This document shows positions 45,090-53,835 of a DNA stretch of 53,835 nucleotides, in pieces. The notes below the pieces were generated by a model that was not told where the DNA came from, did not search any database, and saw nothing but the letters and a program-made list of their open reading frames with translations. Both the position numbers and the translations under genes were made by a program. How positions within the stretch are numbered: the first letter of the stretch is position 1; every line of letters begins with the position of its first letter. The stretch comes from Firmicutes bacterium UBA2058 (GTDB lineage Bacteria; Bacillota; Clostridia; Tissierellales; Sedimentibacteraceae): NCBI GenBank assembly GCA_002332905.1, contig DDAM01000065.1, positions 1-53,835 of the forward strand, in the 5' to 3' direction.

Positions 45090-45956
45090 TTATCTAATAT
45101 ACAACGAATCTTGGAAACTATATGGAGTTTTAGTGGTAGTTAGACCAAAACTTATTCCTCCATCTAAACTTACCGAAAAATTATCCAAGTTTAAAGTAGT
45201 AGAAACATGCGCATATTCCCCATAAGCCGAACAAAAATTATCTGTTGGTTGATTTTTATTAGCTTCACAAGAAATAACACCTTCCATATCTACTATTGCG
45301 CCATTCCATTGATGGCTCTCCTTAATTTTATATCCTATTCCTTGTGTACCAGTTGCCTTTATATCTACACCCCCATTTAAACTATTTCTCATAATAGTAT
45401 CACCATTAATATTTGTCAAAGTTACACGTCCTCCATAAGATGAACTGTCCATAGATAAACCTGAATCTAATGCTAAGCCAACAACAGCCTTATAATAAGT
45501 AAGCAAATCATATTCTGGTACTGTTAACCAATCATAAACGAAAGCTACAAAAAATCTGCTACTGCTATATTTATACATTGACAAACCAACTTTCATTTTT
45601 GCATATGTTTTATATTTAGTCTCTTGATCACCAATTGTATATGGAACTATATTATTTTCTTTTTTTAATTGATTTTCATATTTTTGCATACTTGAAATGT
45701 TAGTAAAAACTTTCTCATTTGCTTCTAATACATTTCCTTCTTTATCTTTTGTTATTTCAGTTAATATATACTTTGTACTGTTTTCTACCATTTTTGCTTC
45801 TGGATGTTTTTTAATTAATGTTTGAAGTGGCTCATAGTCACTTAAGGATTCTGAAATCCAATTATCATATGTAGTTGATGCTTGAATATTAGCAAAGCTA
45901 AATGTTAATATTGCTATCATTAATAATATTATAGTTTTCTTAAATTTTTTCTTCAT
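45090..45956 (-). CDS. Secreted protein of unknown function
   Basis: 288 residues from the ATG at 45956, which has GGGAGG 5 nt upstream; the longer frame to 46001 lacks a site. Signal peptide (KKTIILLMIAILTFSFANIQA). The mature part begins with a propeptide-like helical region (about 30-110, LQTLIKKHPEAKMVEN) ending around NNIVPYTIG, then a Tyr/Ser/Gly-rich beta region with GLSMDSSSYGGRVTLTNI and DNFSVSLDGGISFGLTT. Two cysteines (SCEAN, FCSAY) may form a disulfide. No known domain recognised. It is intact between IS remnants, paired with a small membrane protein. Confidence 0.75.
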   Translation of the reverse strand: MKKKFKKTIILLMIAILTFSFANIQASTTYDNWISESLSDYEPLQTLIKKHPEAKMVENSTKYILTEITKDKEGNVLEANEKVFTNISSMQKYENQLKKENNIVPYTIGDQETKYKTYAKMKVGLSMYKYSSSRFFVAFVYDWLTVPEYDLLTYYKAVVGLALDSGLSMDSSSYGGRVTLTNINGDTIMRNSLNGGVDIKATGTQGIGYKIKESHQWNGAIVDMEGVISCEANKNQPTDNFCSAYGEYAHVSTTLNLDNFSVSLDGGISFGLTTTKTPYSFQDSLYIR

Positions 45957-46001
45957 GTTTTCCTCCCGATATTTTAAATATAATACTAATAAAATTGGCA
46001 C

Positions 46002-46475
46002 TTCTGTTTCTAATTCTTGTCTAATACCTTTAATGCGAAATAACCATGTTATGTTATGTCACTATTATAATGCATAATCATTTATTTTAAAAAACTAAGT
46101 AATCTCTCGCCCCCTTCATATTATCAATATTAGAATTATAATATATATATATATCATATATTGTCGAAATTTGTTTAATTACGAAAACTTATTTTATTTA
46201 TTAAATATTTTTAATGAGTTTTATTAATCAAAATTGTTATTATTAGCAGAAAGCTTATATATTATAGAAATAAGCAAGAAAACAAAGCAACATACAATTA
46301 TGGGTGTATTTTTTTCGTCCAAAGTGGAGTTTTTATTATGTCTATTATAGGGTATGTACCATCTGCATTTTGAATTAAACTTTTGGCATGCAACTCAGCT
46401 AATAAGATATTATTATATCATAATCTTGCATTTTTAGTTTTTTATTCATTTTATTTATAAACGAAAAATAAATGC
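46002..46475. other. Gene-free AT-rich region
   Basis: 474 nt with no credible ORF. It contains a short (AT)n run around 46140-46155 and should contain the promoter of the secreted-protein gene (minus strand). The part nearest 46475 may be the 3' flank of the IS3 remnant; no matching terminal inverted repeat was found. Confidence 0.4.
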
Positions 46476-47819
46476 TTATAAGCATCTCAACAAGAATTTA
46501 TATTCAGAATAATGCTCTCTATATTCAAGCGGTGTCAAACATTTAAGACGTTTTTGATAACGACCACTGTTGTAGTAATTTATATAATCAGTAACTGCTA
46601 TTTTAAGTTTATCATATGTAGAAAACTTTTTTAGATAATACATTTCAGATTTTAATGTTCCCCCAAAAGCTTCCATTTGTCCGTTGTCTATGCACCTTGA
46701 TACTCTAGACATACTTTATATCATTCCAGCCTTATCTAACTTACCTTTAAACAATTTGTTGGAACCCTCTATCGCTATGAAATATTGGCTTTGCATTTGG
46801 ATATTTTTTATGAGCTATGTTAAATGTTTCAAATACTAAGGAATTATTTATTTGAGTGCCATATTACAAACGATACAATACTTTATCTGATAGATCCAAG
46901 ATTGCACTAAGATAAGCTTTACTGCTATTTGTCTATATCATAAAATTCCATTTCTTTCGTTATATCATTTTTATTATCTGCAATAGTTCTTTATTAAACT
47001 TTTCGTTTTTATTTTCTTTACGCTTTAACCATTTATAATATGATGAACGGGCAATATTTGCCACATCACATAGTTCTACTATTGTATATGTTTTTTCGTT
47101 AAAAATTTCTTTAATCGCTAAATATATTGTTTCGTTTCTAACTTGAATTATGAACACCCCCTTTCTATTTTCTATAACTTTTTTAGGAATAAATTTTCTA
47201 GTTCAAGCCTTCTATTTTTAGCTTAAAGCAATTTGTTTTGTGCACGCAATTTATCTATTTCTGACATGTTGTTTTCATGTTTCTTTTTACCACGATTGTC
47301 AACTAAACCATCAATTCCTTTTTCCTCATACTTTTTTAACCAAGTATATACCTGTTGATAAGAAACTTCATGTTTTTGAGCTGTTAGATCGTAATTTTTA
47401 TTGTTCTCTATGCAGTATGTTACTATTTCAATACGTTCTTCGTATGTTGTTTTTCTTCCTTTAGTTATGTTAGATTTTCCTCCGTACTCTTTTAATCTTT
47501 CATGACTATTATACTTCAAAATCCAGCTTCGTAGTTGTTCTTTTGAATGAATTTTATATTTAACATCATTTAATGAACCTTCATTAGATAAATACGCGGT
47601 AACAGCTTTAAGCTTAAGTTTACTAGAATATTTAGAATTAATGGGAGAATGTATTAATCCTACTTCTCCACATGTTTAATATTTTGTAATCCATCCTTTA
47701 ACAGATGACACATTAAGAGAATACTTATCTGCTATATTTGCAATAGATATTTCGTTGTTGAGGTACTTTCTTACTGATAAAATTTTATCTTCATTTGATA
47801 CTTTGCTTTTTCTTCCCAT
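46476..47819 (-). pseudogene. Degraded IS3-family (IS150-like) transposase
   Basis: Read on the minus strand from an ATG at 47819: an OrfA start (MGRKSKVSNEDKILSVRKYL) interrupted after about 50 codons, a second HTH block (TYEERIEIVTYCIENN, YQQVYTWLKKYEEKGIDGL), an OrfB start (TIVELCDVANIARSSYYKWLKR), then KAYLSAILDLSDK, a stop, NAKPIFHSDRG and IDNGQMEAFGGTLKSEMYYL. The rve core D, D and E can be recognised in SAILDL, HSDRG and MEAFGG, but frameshifts and stops separate them. Full order is kept, so it is a decayed single element. Confidence 0.9.
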
Positions 47820-47965
47820 AAAAATATGCTCCTCTTTTAAGTTTACAGTTTTATTATTTTAACTGTCTACCTTAAGTGGAGCATATCAAAACTCAGTTGC
47901 TTTTTTATTTTATTCTTAATTCTCAATTTGACAAACGAAGACTTTCCCTCTAGTAATCTAAATTC

Positions 47966-49780
47966 TTATTCCGTTTTTAATGACTCAATATATTGCCTTG
48001 TTTTAACAAGTTCTTTGTTTAATGATAGATAATCCAAGGAAATTCCATCATCTATTGAACGTTCAATATTTATCTCATATATGCTGTTTATACCATATTT
48101 TTCACTTTCAATATCAACTGTTTCTGCTTTAGCATATCTTTGTTCAACAAAATCATAGGTTCTCGCTTGAGATAAAATGTTTAAGCTTATTTTTTCAACA
48201 TTTTTATCATTATTTATAAAAATTCTATAATCTTCCATATAATATTTAGCAAATGTCTTGTAATCAAAATTCACTAAAGTTTTTGTTCCACCTGAGCTAT
48301 AGATAAATACATTTTTAAAATTGACATTGTTTATATAATTTTCATCACAAAATATTTTATATCTAGCTTTTATAAATTCTTCAATCCTAGCTATTTCCAT
48401 AATTTTTTTGTATATTGAAATATCATATTCATTAAATTCTTGCTGATAATTGTCTGGAAGCTTATATGTTCTAACTACTTTCTTGCCATTATTTAAATAA
48501 TATATAATATTAACTTCTCTATAAGAATATGCTGGTTCCTCGGTCATTAACATTTGCTGCAATTCAATTACTTTTTTTATACTTTCTTTTTCATTTAGTA
48601 TTACTAAGCTATCATTATTCTTAACTTCTTCATATTTTGCCTCGAGCAAGGATCTCCAAATATATGAAGTTTCTTTTAACATCTTTGCACCCTTTAAGTA
48701 TGACATATTGTCTCCTATATATACAGCTTTAACATCTGAATCATCAGGAACATATGCTGATTTCTCATTCAATATAAAAGATGTAGTAAAAATAGCAGTA
48801 ATTATAATAATAATAAATGGTATATATATTTTCAATGCTTGAATTGAGATTTTAAATGTTTTATTAAATGCTGATATTAATATATAATAACTTAGCATAG
48901 ATAAAATTACTAACACAACCACTAAAGTAAATAAGTTTGATCCCGTCATAACCATTGTTATAAGCATTGGTGCAATTAAAGATGCAAAAAGTGACATAAA
49001 GTACTTAAAGCTACTATGAATGATGAAATCACCTGTTCTTTCATTCTTTCTTTTTTTAGCAAAAATTATTGTAATAATATATACAACAGCACAAAATGCG
49101 AACAATCTAATAAAGAAGAATACGTCTATAATACCTTTTATACCATAATCTATAAAATATATTTTATCTAGTGGAAGTATGTTTTCTAAAAATGATTTAG
49201 ACATAATCTCCGTACTAATACCTATAATTACAGAATCTAAAATATAAAATATATAGGTTGTTATTAAATATAATATAAGAGGCAACATAAAGTTAAATAA
49301 ACTTACTAACACTGAAACTGTAGTATTACCAGTAAGTTCAGACGATAGTGTTATTATAAAAATAAAAAACATTAACCAAGCATACATCACCTGAATATAT
49401 GATAAGTATTTATCAATAAAATTCATATATTTAATATTTGATAATATTGATCCTGAAGCGCTTGCTATCAAAAATGTTAATAAAAATGTAATAGTACAAA
49501 AAATAACATTTGATATTAATGCTATATTAATTTTTTTTGTCAAACTAATAGGCTTTGATAAATAATAAGAAATTTTTCTATCATCATGTAGAAATATTAA
49601 ATCTGAAAAAGTACTTATTAATATAATTAATGATGCAATAAATAATGCACTTACCGAAAAAAATTCATAGGCTGATTTAAATAATATTGGTAATACTATT
49701 GCAACTACAATACATATTGCTATATTTAATAAGAACCAATTCTTTTTACTTTTTAATGAGTGTATAATTAAACCTGTCAT
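47966..49780 (-). CDS. ABC transporter permease with large extracytoplasmic domain
   Basis: 604 residues. Residues 1-335 have about eight hydrophobic segments, with early LKSKKNWFLLNIAICIVVAIVLPILF and repeated helices as in ABC-2 or YtrC/D-type permeases. After the last segment (YIPFIIIIITAIFTTSFIL) lies a soluble part of about 260 residues, predicted outside the membrane. It begins 13 nt after the ATPase gene. Together they should form an exporter or a sensing transporter; substrate unknown. Confidence 0.82.
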   Translation of the reverse strand: MTGLIIHSLKSKKNWFLLNIAICIVVAIVLPILFKSAYEFFSVSALFIASLIILISTFSDLIFLHDDRKISYYLSKPISLTKKINIALISNVIFCTITFLLTFLIASASGSILSNIKYMNFIDKYLSYIQVMYAWLMFFIFIITLSSELTGNTTVSVLVSLFNFMLPLILYLITTYIFYILDSVIIGISTEIMSKSFLENILPLDKIYFIDYGIKGIIDVFFFIRLFAFCAVVYIITIIFAKKRKNERTGDFIIHSSFKYFMSLFASLIAPMLITMVMTGSNLFTLVVVLVILSMLSYYILISAFNKTFKISIQALKIYIPFIIIIITAIFTTSFILNEKSAYVPDDSDVKAVYIGDNMSYLKGAKMLKETSYIWRSLLEAKYEEVKNNDSLVILNEKESIKKVIELQQMLMTEEPAYSYREVNIIYYLNNGKKVVRTYKLPDNYQQEFNEYDISIYKKIMEIARIEEFIKARYKIFCDENYINNVNFKNVFIYSSGGTKTLVNFDYKTFAKYYMEDYRIFINNDKNVEKISLNILSQARTYDFVEQRYAKAETVDIESEKYGINSIYEINIERSIDDGISLDYLSLNKELVKTRQYIESLKTE

Positions 49781-49793
49781 ACTATCCTCCTAT

Positions 49794-50711
49794 CTAAAGT
49801 GACTCATCGTCATTTTGATATATTTCAGTTCCATAGCCCTTATCCCCAAGTTCAGTAATGAATATTTCCTCTAAATTCATTGGTAATTCGTCAAATAACA
49901 CTACACTATAGCTATCATATAAATGCTTTTTAAATGATTCTAAATCGCCTTTTATAGTGCAAATATAAACGCTACCCATTTTCATAGTTTTTACTACACT
50001 ATAACTATTGTTGTTGCTTGCTATAAACTCTTTATTTATTGCAAATTGAACTCTTTTAACTTCATTTTTAAGCTCTTCTAGGTTTTCTTCTTTTATTATT
50101 TCACCCTCGTGCATTATGCCTACTCTATCACATATATTATCTAATTCTTTTAAATCATGTGAAGAAATTATAACTATTGTGTCATTTTCCATAACATCTT
50201 GAATAAGTACATTCCAAAACTTTCTTTTAATAACCGCATCTAGTCCATCTACAATTTCATCAAGTAAAAGCAACTTAGGACATGTAGACATTGCCATAAC
50301 AAATGCTGCCTGCTTTTTCTGTCCCTTGGACATTTTGTTAAGTGGTTTTTCTGGATCTATGTTGAAAAAATTTACTAGCTTATCAAACTTCTGTCTTGAT
50401 ATATTTTTGTATAAAAGTTTTTCATAATTATATAATTTGTTTAATGTATATTGGCTTGGGAAAAATAAATTATCCTGTACATAATAAAATTCATCTATAA
50501 TAGGTGTTTTATCATTAACTAATTCTCCATTGTAGAATATTTCTCCTTCTTCTTGCTTGTAAATTTTCATTATATGCTTTAAGAATGTTGTTTTTCCACA
50601 ACCATTTGAACCAACTAGACCATAAATTTGGCCTTTGTTTGCCGTTATATTTATATTTTTTAAAACCTGCTGTTTTCCAAAGCTTTTATTTAAATCTCTA
50701 ACAATTAGCAT
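49794..50711 (-). CDS. ABC transporter ATP-binding protein
   Basis: 305 residues. Walker A GSNGCGKTT, signature MSKGQKKQ, Walker B LLLLDEIVDGLD and the switch His in SSHDL are all present. The C-terminal 80 residues are an extension typical of YtrB/BcrA-like subunits. It starts 9 nt after the GntR gene. Powers the adjacent permease. Confidence 0.95.
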   Translation of the reverse strand: MLIVRDLNKSFGKQQVLKNINITANKGQIYGLVGSNGCGKTTFLKHIMKIYKQEEGEIFYNGELVNDKTPIIDEFYYVQDNLFFPSQYTLNKLYNYEKLLYKNISRQKFDKLVNFFNIDPEKPLNKMSKGQKKQAAFVMAMSTCPKLLLLDEIVDGLDAVIKRKFWNVLIQDVMENDTIVIISSHDLKELDNICDRVGIMHEGEIIKEENLEELKNEVKRVQFAINKEFIASNNNSYSVVKTMKMGSVYICTIKGDLESFKKHLYDSYSVVLFDELPMNLEEIFITELGDKGYGTEIYQNDDESL

Positions 50712-50720
50712 AATTCCTCC

Positions 50721-51086
50721 TTATAAGCTATTAAGTATTTCATTTACTAATCCAATTATGTCGTTTCTACTTAAAGATAGTTCCTTTAATGATTTAAGAA
50801 TTTCTTTTAATGACTCACTTTGTTTACTAATGTGAGCATTAATTAAACCATCATTGTTTTTGACAAAATTTCCTTTTCCTTTCACTGTGCATATATAATT
50901 ATCATTTTCTAGAGATTTATATGCTTTTTGAATAGTATTTGGATTAATTTTTGTTAATGAAGCTAGCTCTCTAACAGAAGGCAGTCTATCATCTGGTTTC
51001 AGTGCTTTAGATAAAATTAATCTTAATATTTCGTCATAAATTTGTTCATAAATTGCTCTATTGCTATTATAATCTATATTTATCAA
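50721..51086 (-). CDS. GntR family regulator, YtrA subfamily
   Basis: 121 residues: winged helix (about 8-75) with AIYEQIYDEILRLILSKAL then LPSVRELASLTKINPNTIQKAYKSLE, and a short helical tail (about 80-121) in place of a ligand domain, the hallmark of the YtrA subfamily that controls ABC exporters. It is the second gene of the operon. The operator is probably the GTGTACTA inverted repeat before the first gene. Confidence 0.92.
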   Translation of the reverse strand: MINIDYNSNRAIYEQIYDEILRLILSKALKPDDRLPSVRELASLTKINPNTIQKAYKSLENDNYICTVKGKGNFVKNNDGLINAHISKQSESLKEILKSLKELSLSRNDIIGLVNEILNSL

Positions 51087-51103
51087 TATTTACACCACCC
51101 TTT

Positions 51104-51637
51104 CTAGCTTGCATTTTTACTATAAACAAAATCTCTTAAATTTCCTTCGTATACAGAGTTTAAATTCAAATGATTATAATCACTTGGCTTTATTAATGTA
51201 AAATTTTTTTCAAGATCTACTATTCCTCTTAATATGTAAGATACAAATGATGAGCATACAAATAAATCTTTTCTTTCATATGGTATATTTAAAAGCATCA
51301 ATGGCAAATTAATATAGCTATACTTATATTTTTTTGGATTGTTTAAAAATTTTTTTAATCTTTTCATAACTAAAGCATAATCTTTTTCAGTTACCTCTAA
51401 ATCATATATTATACATTTTGCATCTGGATGTTGCGCCAATACACCTTCATCCACATTTTCTTTTGCAAAACCACCTATCAAAGGAAACCATACAATCCAT
51501 CTTGAAAAGCTATACATTTCTTTACAGCCATCACTTAAGGCTATTGACACATGATTATAATCTTCCCTAGTAAATAAGCGTAAAAACCTTGAAACTTTTG
51601 TATTTATGCTAGTTAAAACAATGTACACATGCTTCAT
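51104..51637 (-). CDS. Papain-like (NlpC/P60-fold, YiiX-type) hydrolase
   Basis: 177 residues from the ATG at 51637, with GGAGG 6 nt upstream; the longer frame to 51676 is not used. The order is His first (YNHVSIAL, H29) then Cys (FVCSSFVSYIL, C128), as in permuted NlpC/P60 proteins of the YaeF/YiiX type. No signal peptide. Possible amide hydrolase or acyl-lipid or peptide enzyme; the substrate is unknown. It leads the operon with a YtrA-type regulator and ABC transporter, an unusual companion. Confidence 0.75.
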   Translation of the reverse strand: MKHVYIVLTSINTKVSRFLRLFTREDYNHVSIALSDGCKEMYSFSRWIVWFPLIGGFAKENVDEGVLAQHPDAKCIIYDLEVTEKDYALVMKRLKKFLNNPKKYKYSYINLPLMLLNIPYERKDLFVCSSFVSYILRGIVDLEKNFTLIKPSDYNHLNLNSVYEGNLRDFVYSKNAS

Positions 51638-51661
51638 ACGAATCCTCCATGCATTACTGTG

Positions 51662-51684
51662 TGTACTAATACACATAGTACACT
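51662..51684. promoter_or_regulatory. Probable YtrA-type operator
   Basis: Inverted repeat GTGTACTA (51662-51669) / TAGTACAC (51677-51684) with a 7-nt spacer, immediately downstream of the -10 box and before the hydrolase gene. An inner TGTGTA/TACACA repeat overlaps it. Position suits autorepression by the YtrA-type GntR protein. Confidence 0.65.
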
Positions 51685-51693
51685 ATGAAAAGA

Positions 51694-51723
51694 GTATAAT
51701 ACATCTTAAGCATGTTTGTCAAT
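51694..51723 (-). promoter_or_regulatory. Promoter of the hydrolase-GntR-ABC operon
   Basis: Minus-strand TTGACA (51723-51718), 18-nt spacer, TATACT (51699-51694). The palindrome starts 9 nt downstream. Confidence 0.75.
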
Positions 51724-51799
51724 AGTTACTCTATTTTACCAAAATATCTAAACCTTTTTTAGTAAGAGTAGTTCCAATAGTGTGTCTTTAATGCTAGTA

Positions 51800-51832
51800 A
51801 AAAAAGCTCTTTGTCAGCTTTTGACAAAGAGT
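51800..51832 (-). terminator. Terminator of the DUF1566-like gene
   Basis: Minus strand: ACTCTTTGTC, AAAAGCT loop, GACAAAGAGC, then seven Ts. It lies just past the stop at 51837. Confidence 0.85.
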
Positions 51833-51836
51833 CCCT

Positions 51837-53720
51837 TTAAATTTCGATATTAACTAGCGGTTTAATCCATTTTTGTATAAATATTTTATCATCAACACTA
51901 TTTAGATTTGACACGATATTATCAACATTTCCTTTTAGATAAGAGCTTAATCTTGCCATTTCTTTATTGACCTCTACATTTTCCAAATGTTCTCCGTCGA
52001 CTAATGACACATATCTAATATATATTTTTTTTCTTTCATTTGTATAAAAATCATCAATATTATCCTTAAATACTTGTAGACAATTTAATAATTTTTCAAC
52101 TGCGCTAACTATTTGTTCACCATTAGAATTATTTTCTTTTATTGTTGAAGTAAATTCTCTTTGGATTAGTGGAAGTAATAATTTCTCAACTGTAAATCTT
52201 TTTAAACACCAATCTCTATACCATATGCCCCAGTTATAGCTGCTTACACCTTCTTTTTCACAAATGTTTTTAAATTTGTTTTTAAACTTTACTTTAAGCA
52301 TTTTGAAATCTTCTGCCCAACTTTTTTCTATATTAACAATAGTAATCAACACTCTTTTATTTTCTTCAAAGTATTCAGCTTTTATAAGCATATTTTTAAC
52401 TATATCAACAGTATTTTCTGCTAACAGTTCAAAATTTACTCTATCTGCTTTTTCAAGTTTTGCAAGTTCTTCAATAATATTCTCTCCATTATTGATATCA
52501 TCAATTTTTTGTTCTATATCATCTGCGTTTTTTCTAATTGATAAGAGCTTTGATTTTATGTCATTAATATTAAGAACTATATTTTTTTGAAGATAATTTC
52601 TTCTTTTTTCAAATATGCTATTCTCATCTTCTTCCATTTCTAGCTCATATTCATATGATTTTAATATAGTTTTGTTAATCTCTTCAAAATTTTTAAGCAA
52701 AATTATTTTTTCATTTTCAAAAAATTCTACCATATCTATAATAGAATCAATCCATTTTTGGACAGCTTTATAGTATTTTATGACAGAACTGTTTATAGAA
52801 TTTATATCGTACTCATCAATAAGTACAGAAAAGTCAAAAACAGACGAAAGCATTACATTTTCTTGCAAATTGCCTATATTTTTCTTTATATTTTCGTACT
52901 CTTTAATAAGCATAGGCTTTTCTACATACACCTTATAATATAATTCAGTTATTTTATTATCTTTAAATATTGGCTCTAGTCCATTGTTTACAAATACATT
53001 TAGAGTGAATTGCAACTTTTCCGTTTGTGTATAAATACGGTTGTCCATGAAATTCTTTTCGTATTCATCACTTGTTAAGGAAGTATTACATGGCAGCAAA
53101 TATACATTTGCTTGTCCTCTATTATAATTATCTAAGTCAATGCAGTAATTTTCTCCATCTATTGCAAACCAATAATCTAAATTATTTATTCGATGACAAT
53201 TCCCGTCCTGAAAAGGGAATGTCTTATCATTTATCATTGCTATCATTTGCTTTGCTGATGGAATTATCCAATTTTTATAGCCATCTAATTCTAAATTATC
53301 AACAATTTCTGTGGCTTCTTCATATGTAAATGTATGTGCTTCACTATTTTCATTATAAAAATCAAAATAATCTAGATTAGCCCATAATATGCCGGTATTT
53401 CTATCCATAATAACTTTTGGCTTGTTTTTGAAGAAAAACCACCTCTGTTCACCTATGGCATCAAGTATTTTATCAATTCCTTCTCCAGAAAGTGTTCTTA
53501 TCCTTGAATTTATCCTTCTTAACTGAGAGTCTACTGTTGATAGCTTTTCTAAGAGCTTTGATTTTTCCGCCATCAAAGTTGCTTGTTCTTTATTTAGCTT
53601 ATGAGCTTTTTCTATATTTAAAAGATTATATGTACCCTCATAATTCTCTTCAATATACTTTATTTCATCTAATATCTGATTTTTTCTATCAAGTAGTTCA
53701 ATTATCGAAGACTCCTGCAT
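51837..53720 (-). CDS. Coiled-coil protein with DUF1566-like domain
   Basis: 627 residues from the ATG at 53720, chosen for GGAAGAGAG just upstream; an ATG 18 nt earlier is possible. N-terminal coiled coil (about 1-75, IIELLDRKNQILDEIKYIEE). Then a domain of about 95-235 with DRNTGILWANLDYF, TYEEATEIV and DGYKNWIIPSAKQM, like the Lcl/DUF1566 fold (usual W-R-L-P-T-x-x-E-L here NWIIPSAKQ). The rest is long helices with heptads (EENKRVLITIVNIEKSW, DDIEQKIDDINNG). No signal peptide, no membrane segment. I do not recognise a whole-protein family. It may be a structural or regulatory scaffold. Confidence 0.7.
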   Translation of the reverse strand: MQESSIIELLDRKNQILDEIKYIEENYEGTYNLLNIEKAHKLNKEQATLMAEKSKLLEKLSTVDSQLRRINSRIRTLSGEGIDKILDAIGEQRWFFFKNKPKVIMDRNTGILWANLDYFDFYNENSEAHTFTYEEATEIVDNLELDGYKNWIIPSAKQMIAMINDKTFPFQDGNCHRINNLDYWFAIDGENYCIDLDNYNRGQANVYLLPCNTSLTSDEYEKNFMDNRIYTQTEKLQFTLNVFVNNGLEPIFKDNKITELYYKVYVEKPMLIKEYENIKKNIGNLQENVMLSSVFDFSVLIDEYDINSINSSVIKYYKAVQKWIDSIIDMVEFFENEKIILLKNFEEINKTILKSYEYELEMEEDENSIFEKRRNYLQKNIVLNINDIKSKLLSIRKNADDIEQKIDDINNGENIIEELAKLEKADRVNFELLAENTVDIVKNMLIKAEYFEENKRVLITIVNIEKSWAEDFKMLKVKFKNKFKNICEKEGVSSYNWGIWYRDWCLKRFTVEKLLLPLIQREFTSTIKENNSNGEQIVSAVEKLLNCLQVFKDNIDDFYTNERKKIYIRYVSLVDGEHLENVEVNKEMARLSSYLKGNVDNIVSNLNSVDDKIFIQKWIKPLVNIEI

Positions 53721-53772
53721 ATACTCTCTTCCTTTCATAATCTTAATTAACACGGTTTATAAATGTTAAAAT

Positions 53773-53801
53773 ATTTTATCATACCGATTTTTAAAAGTCA
53801 A
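53773..53801 (-). promoter_or_regulatory. Promoter of the DUF1566-like gene
   Basis: Minus-strand TTGACT (53801-53796), 17-nt spacer, TAAAAT (53778-53773), about 50 nt before the ATG. Monocistronic unit with its own terminator. Confidence 0.7.
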
Positions 53802-53835
53802 ATTGCTGAGTATCTTCAGTATTAAAGAATAAATA

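Noticed and set aside
46128..46160. (AT)n run as a replication or recombination site
   Set aside because: A short AT microsatellite in an AT-rich promoter region; no DnaA boxes or att-like repeats nearby.
46290..47890. Terminal inverted repeats of the IS3 remnant
   Set aside because: GTGGAG motifs occur near both ends (46320s and 47870s) but in direct, not inverted, orientation, so ends cannot be assigned.

Overview
The window is AT-rich (roughly 30% G+C by eye) and looks like a chromosomal segment of a spore-forming, anaerobic low-GC Firmicute of the Clostridia/Tissierellia kind. The evidence is strong AGGAGG-type ribosome binding sites, several TTG/GTG starts, a T-box leader, a SpoVB-like flippase, a LysM/GH18 spore-type lysin, a ColG-like collagenase and an InhA-like metalloprotease. 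I cannot name the species. No rRNA, tRNA, CRISPR array or intact prophage was seen.

Layout. 1-1.5 kb: MATE exporter with its own promoter. 1.5-8.5 kb: a complete tryptophan operon trpE-G-D-C-F-B-A on the minus strand, led by a T-box whose specifier reads TGG (Trp) and by a consensus promoter; a 15-codon ORF overlaps the trpB start. 8.5-18 kb: SpoVB/MurJ-like flippase, a small zinc-ribbon membrane protein, a DUF4097 protein, the LysM/GH18 protein, plsY, and a 1419-residue protein that looks like two DUF445 units joined. 17.9-19.5 kb: a FadR-type GntR regulator divergent from dimethylarginine dimethylaminohydrolase, with a perfect 20-bp palindrome over the promoter. 19.55-20.15 kb: a non-coding segment built as a large nested palindrome with four hairpins. 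20.1-23.1 kb: csoR and copA, the latter with a CopZ-like domain fused at the C-terminus and a ribosome binding site plus ATG embedded at the fusion point. 23.3-25.7 kb: Fe-S aldo/keto reductase and an MFS transporter. 25.7-31.8 kb: secreted collagenase and InhA-like protease. 32.2-33.8 kb: DUF1576 membrane protein with a small partner. 33.8-38.8 kb: MoxR/DUF58/membrane-protein operon running into tadA and an M20 amidohydrolase. 39-43.6 kb: surface genes (GT2-GtrA glycosyltransferase, zinc-ribbon anchored protein, NAGPA-type glycosidase, PIG-L deacetylase). 43.6-47.9 kb: degraded insertion sequences (IS1182-, IS256- and IS3-like remnants) around an intact two-gene unit for a secreted protein and a small membrane protein. 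47.9-51.7 kb: an autoregulated-looking operon of a papain-like hydrolase, YtrA-type GntR regulator, ABC ATPase and permease. 51.8-53.8 kb: a coiled-coil protein with a DUF1566-like domain.

Most modules are known systems. The parts least explained are the nested palindromic element at 19.6-20.1 kb, whose paired hairpins differ by compensatory changes; the double-length DUF445 protein; the CopA-CopZ fusion with an internal start; and the 627-residue DUF1566-like coiled-coil protein. Functions are inferred from sequence motifs read by eye; no database search was run.
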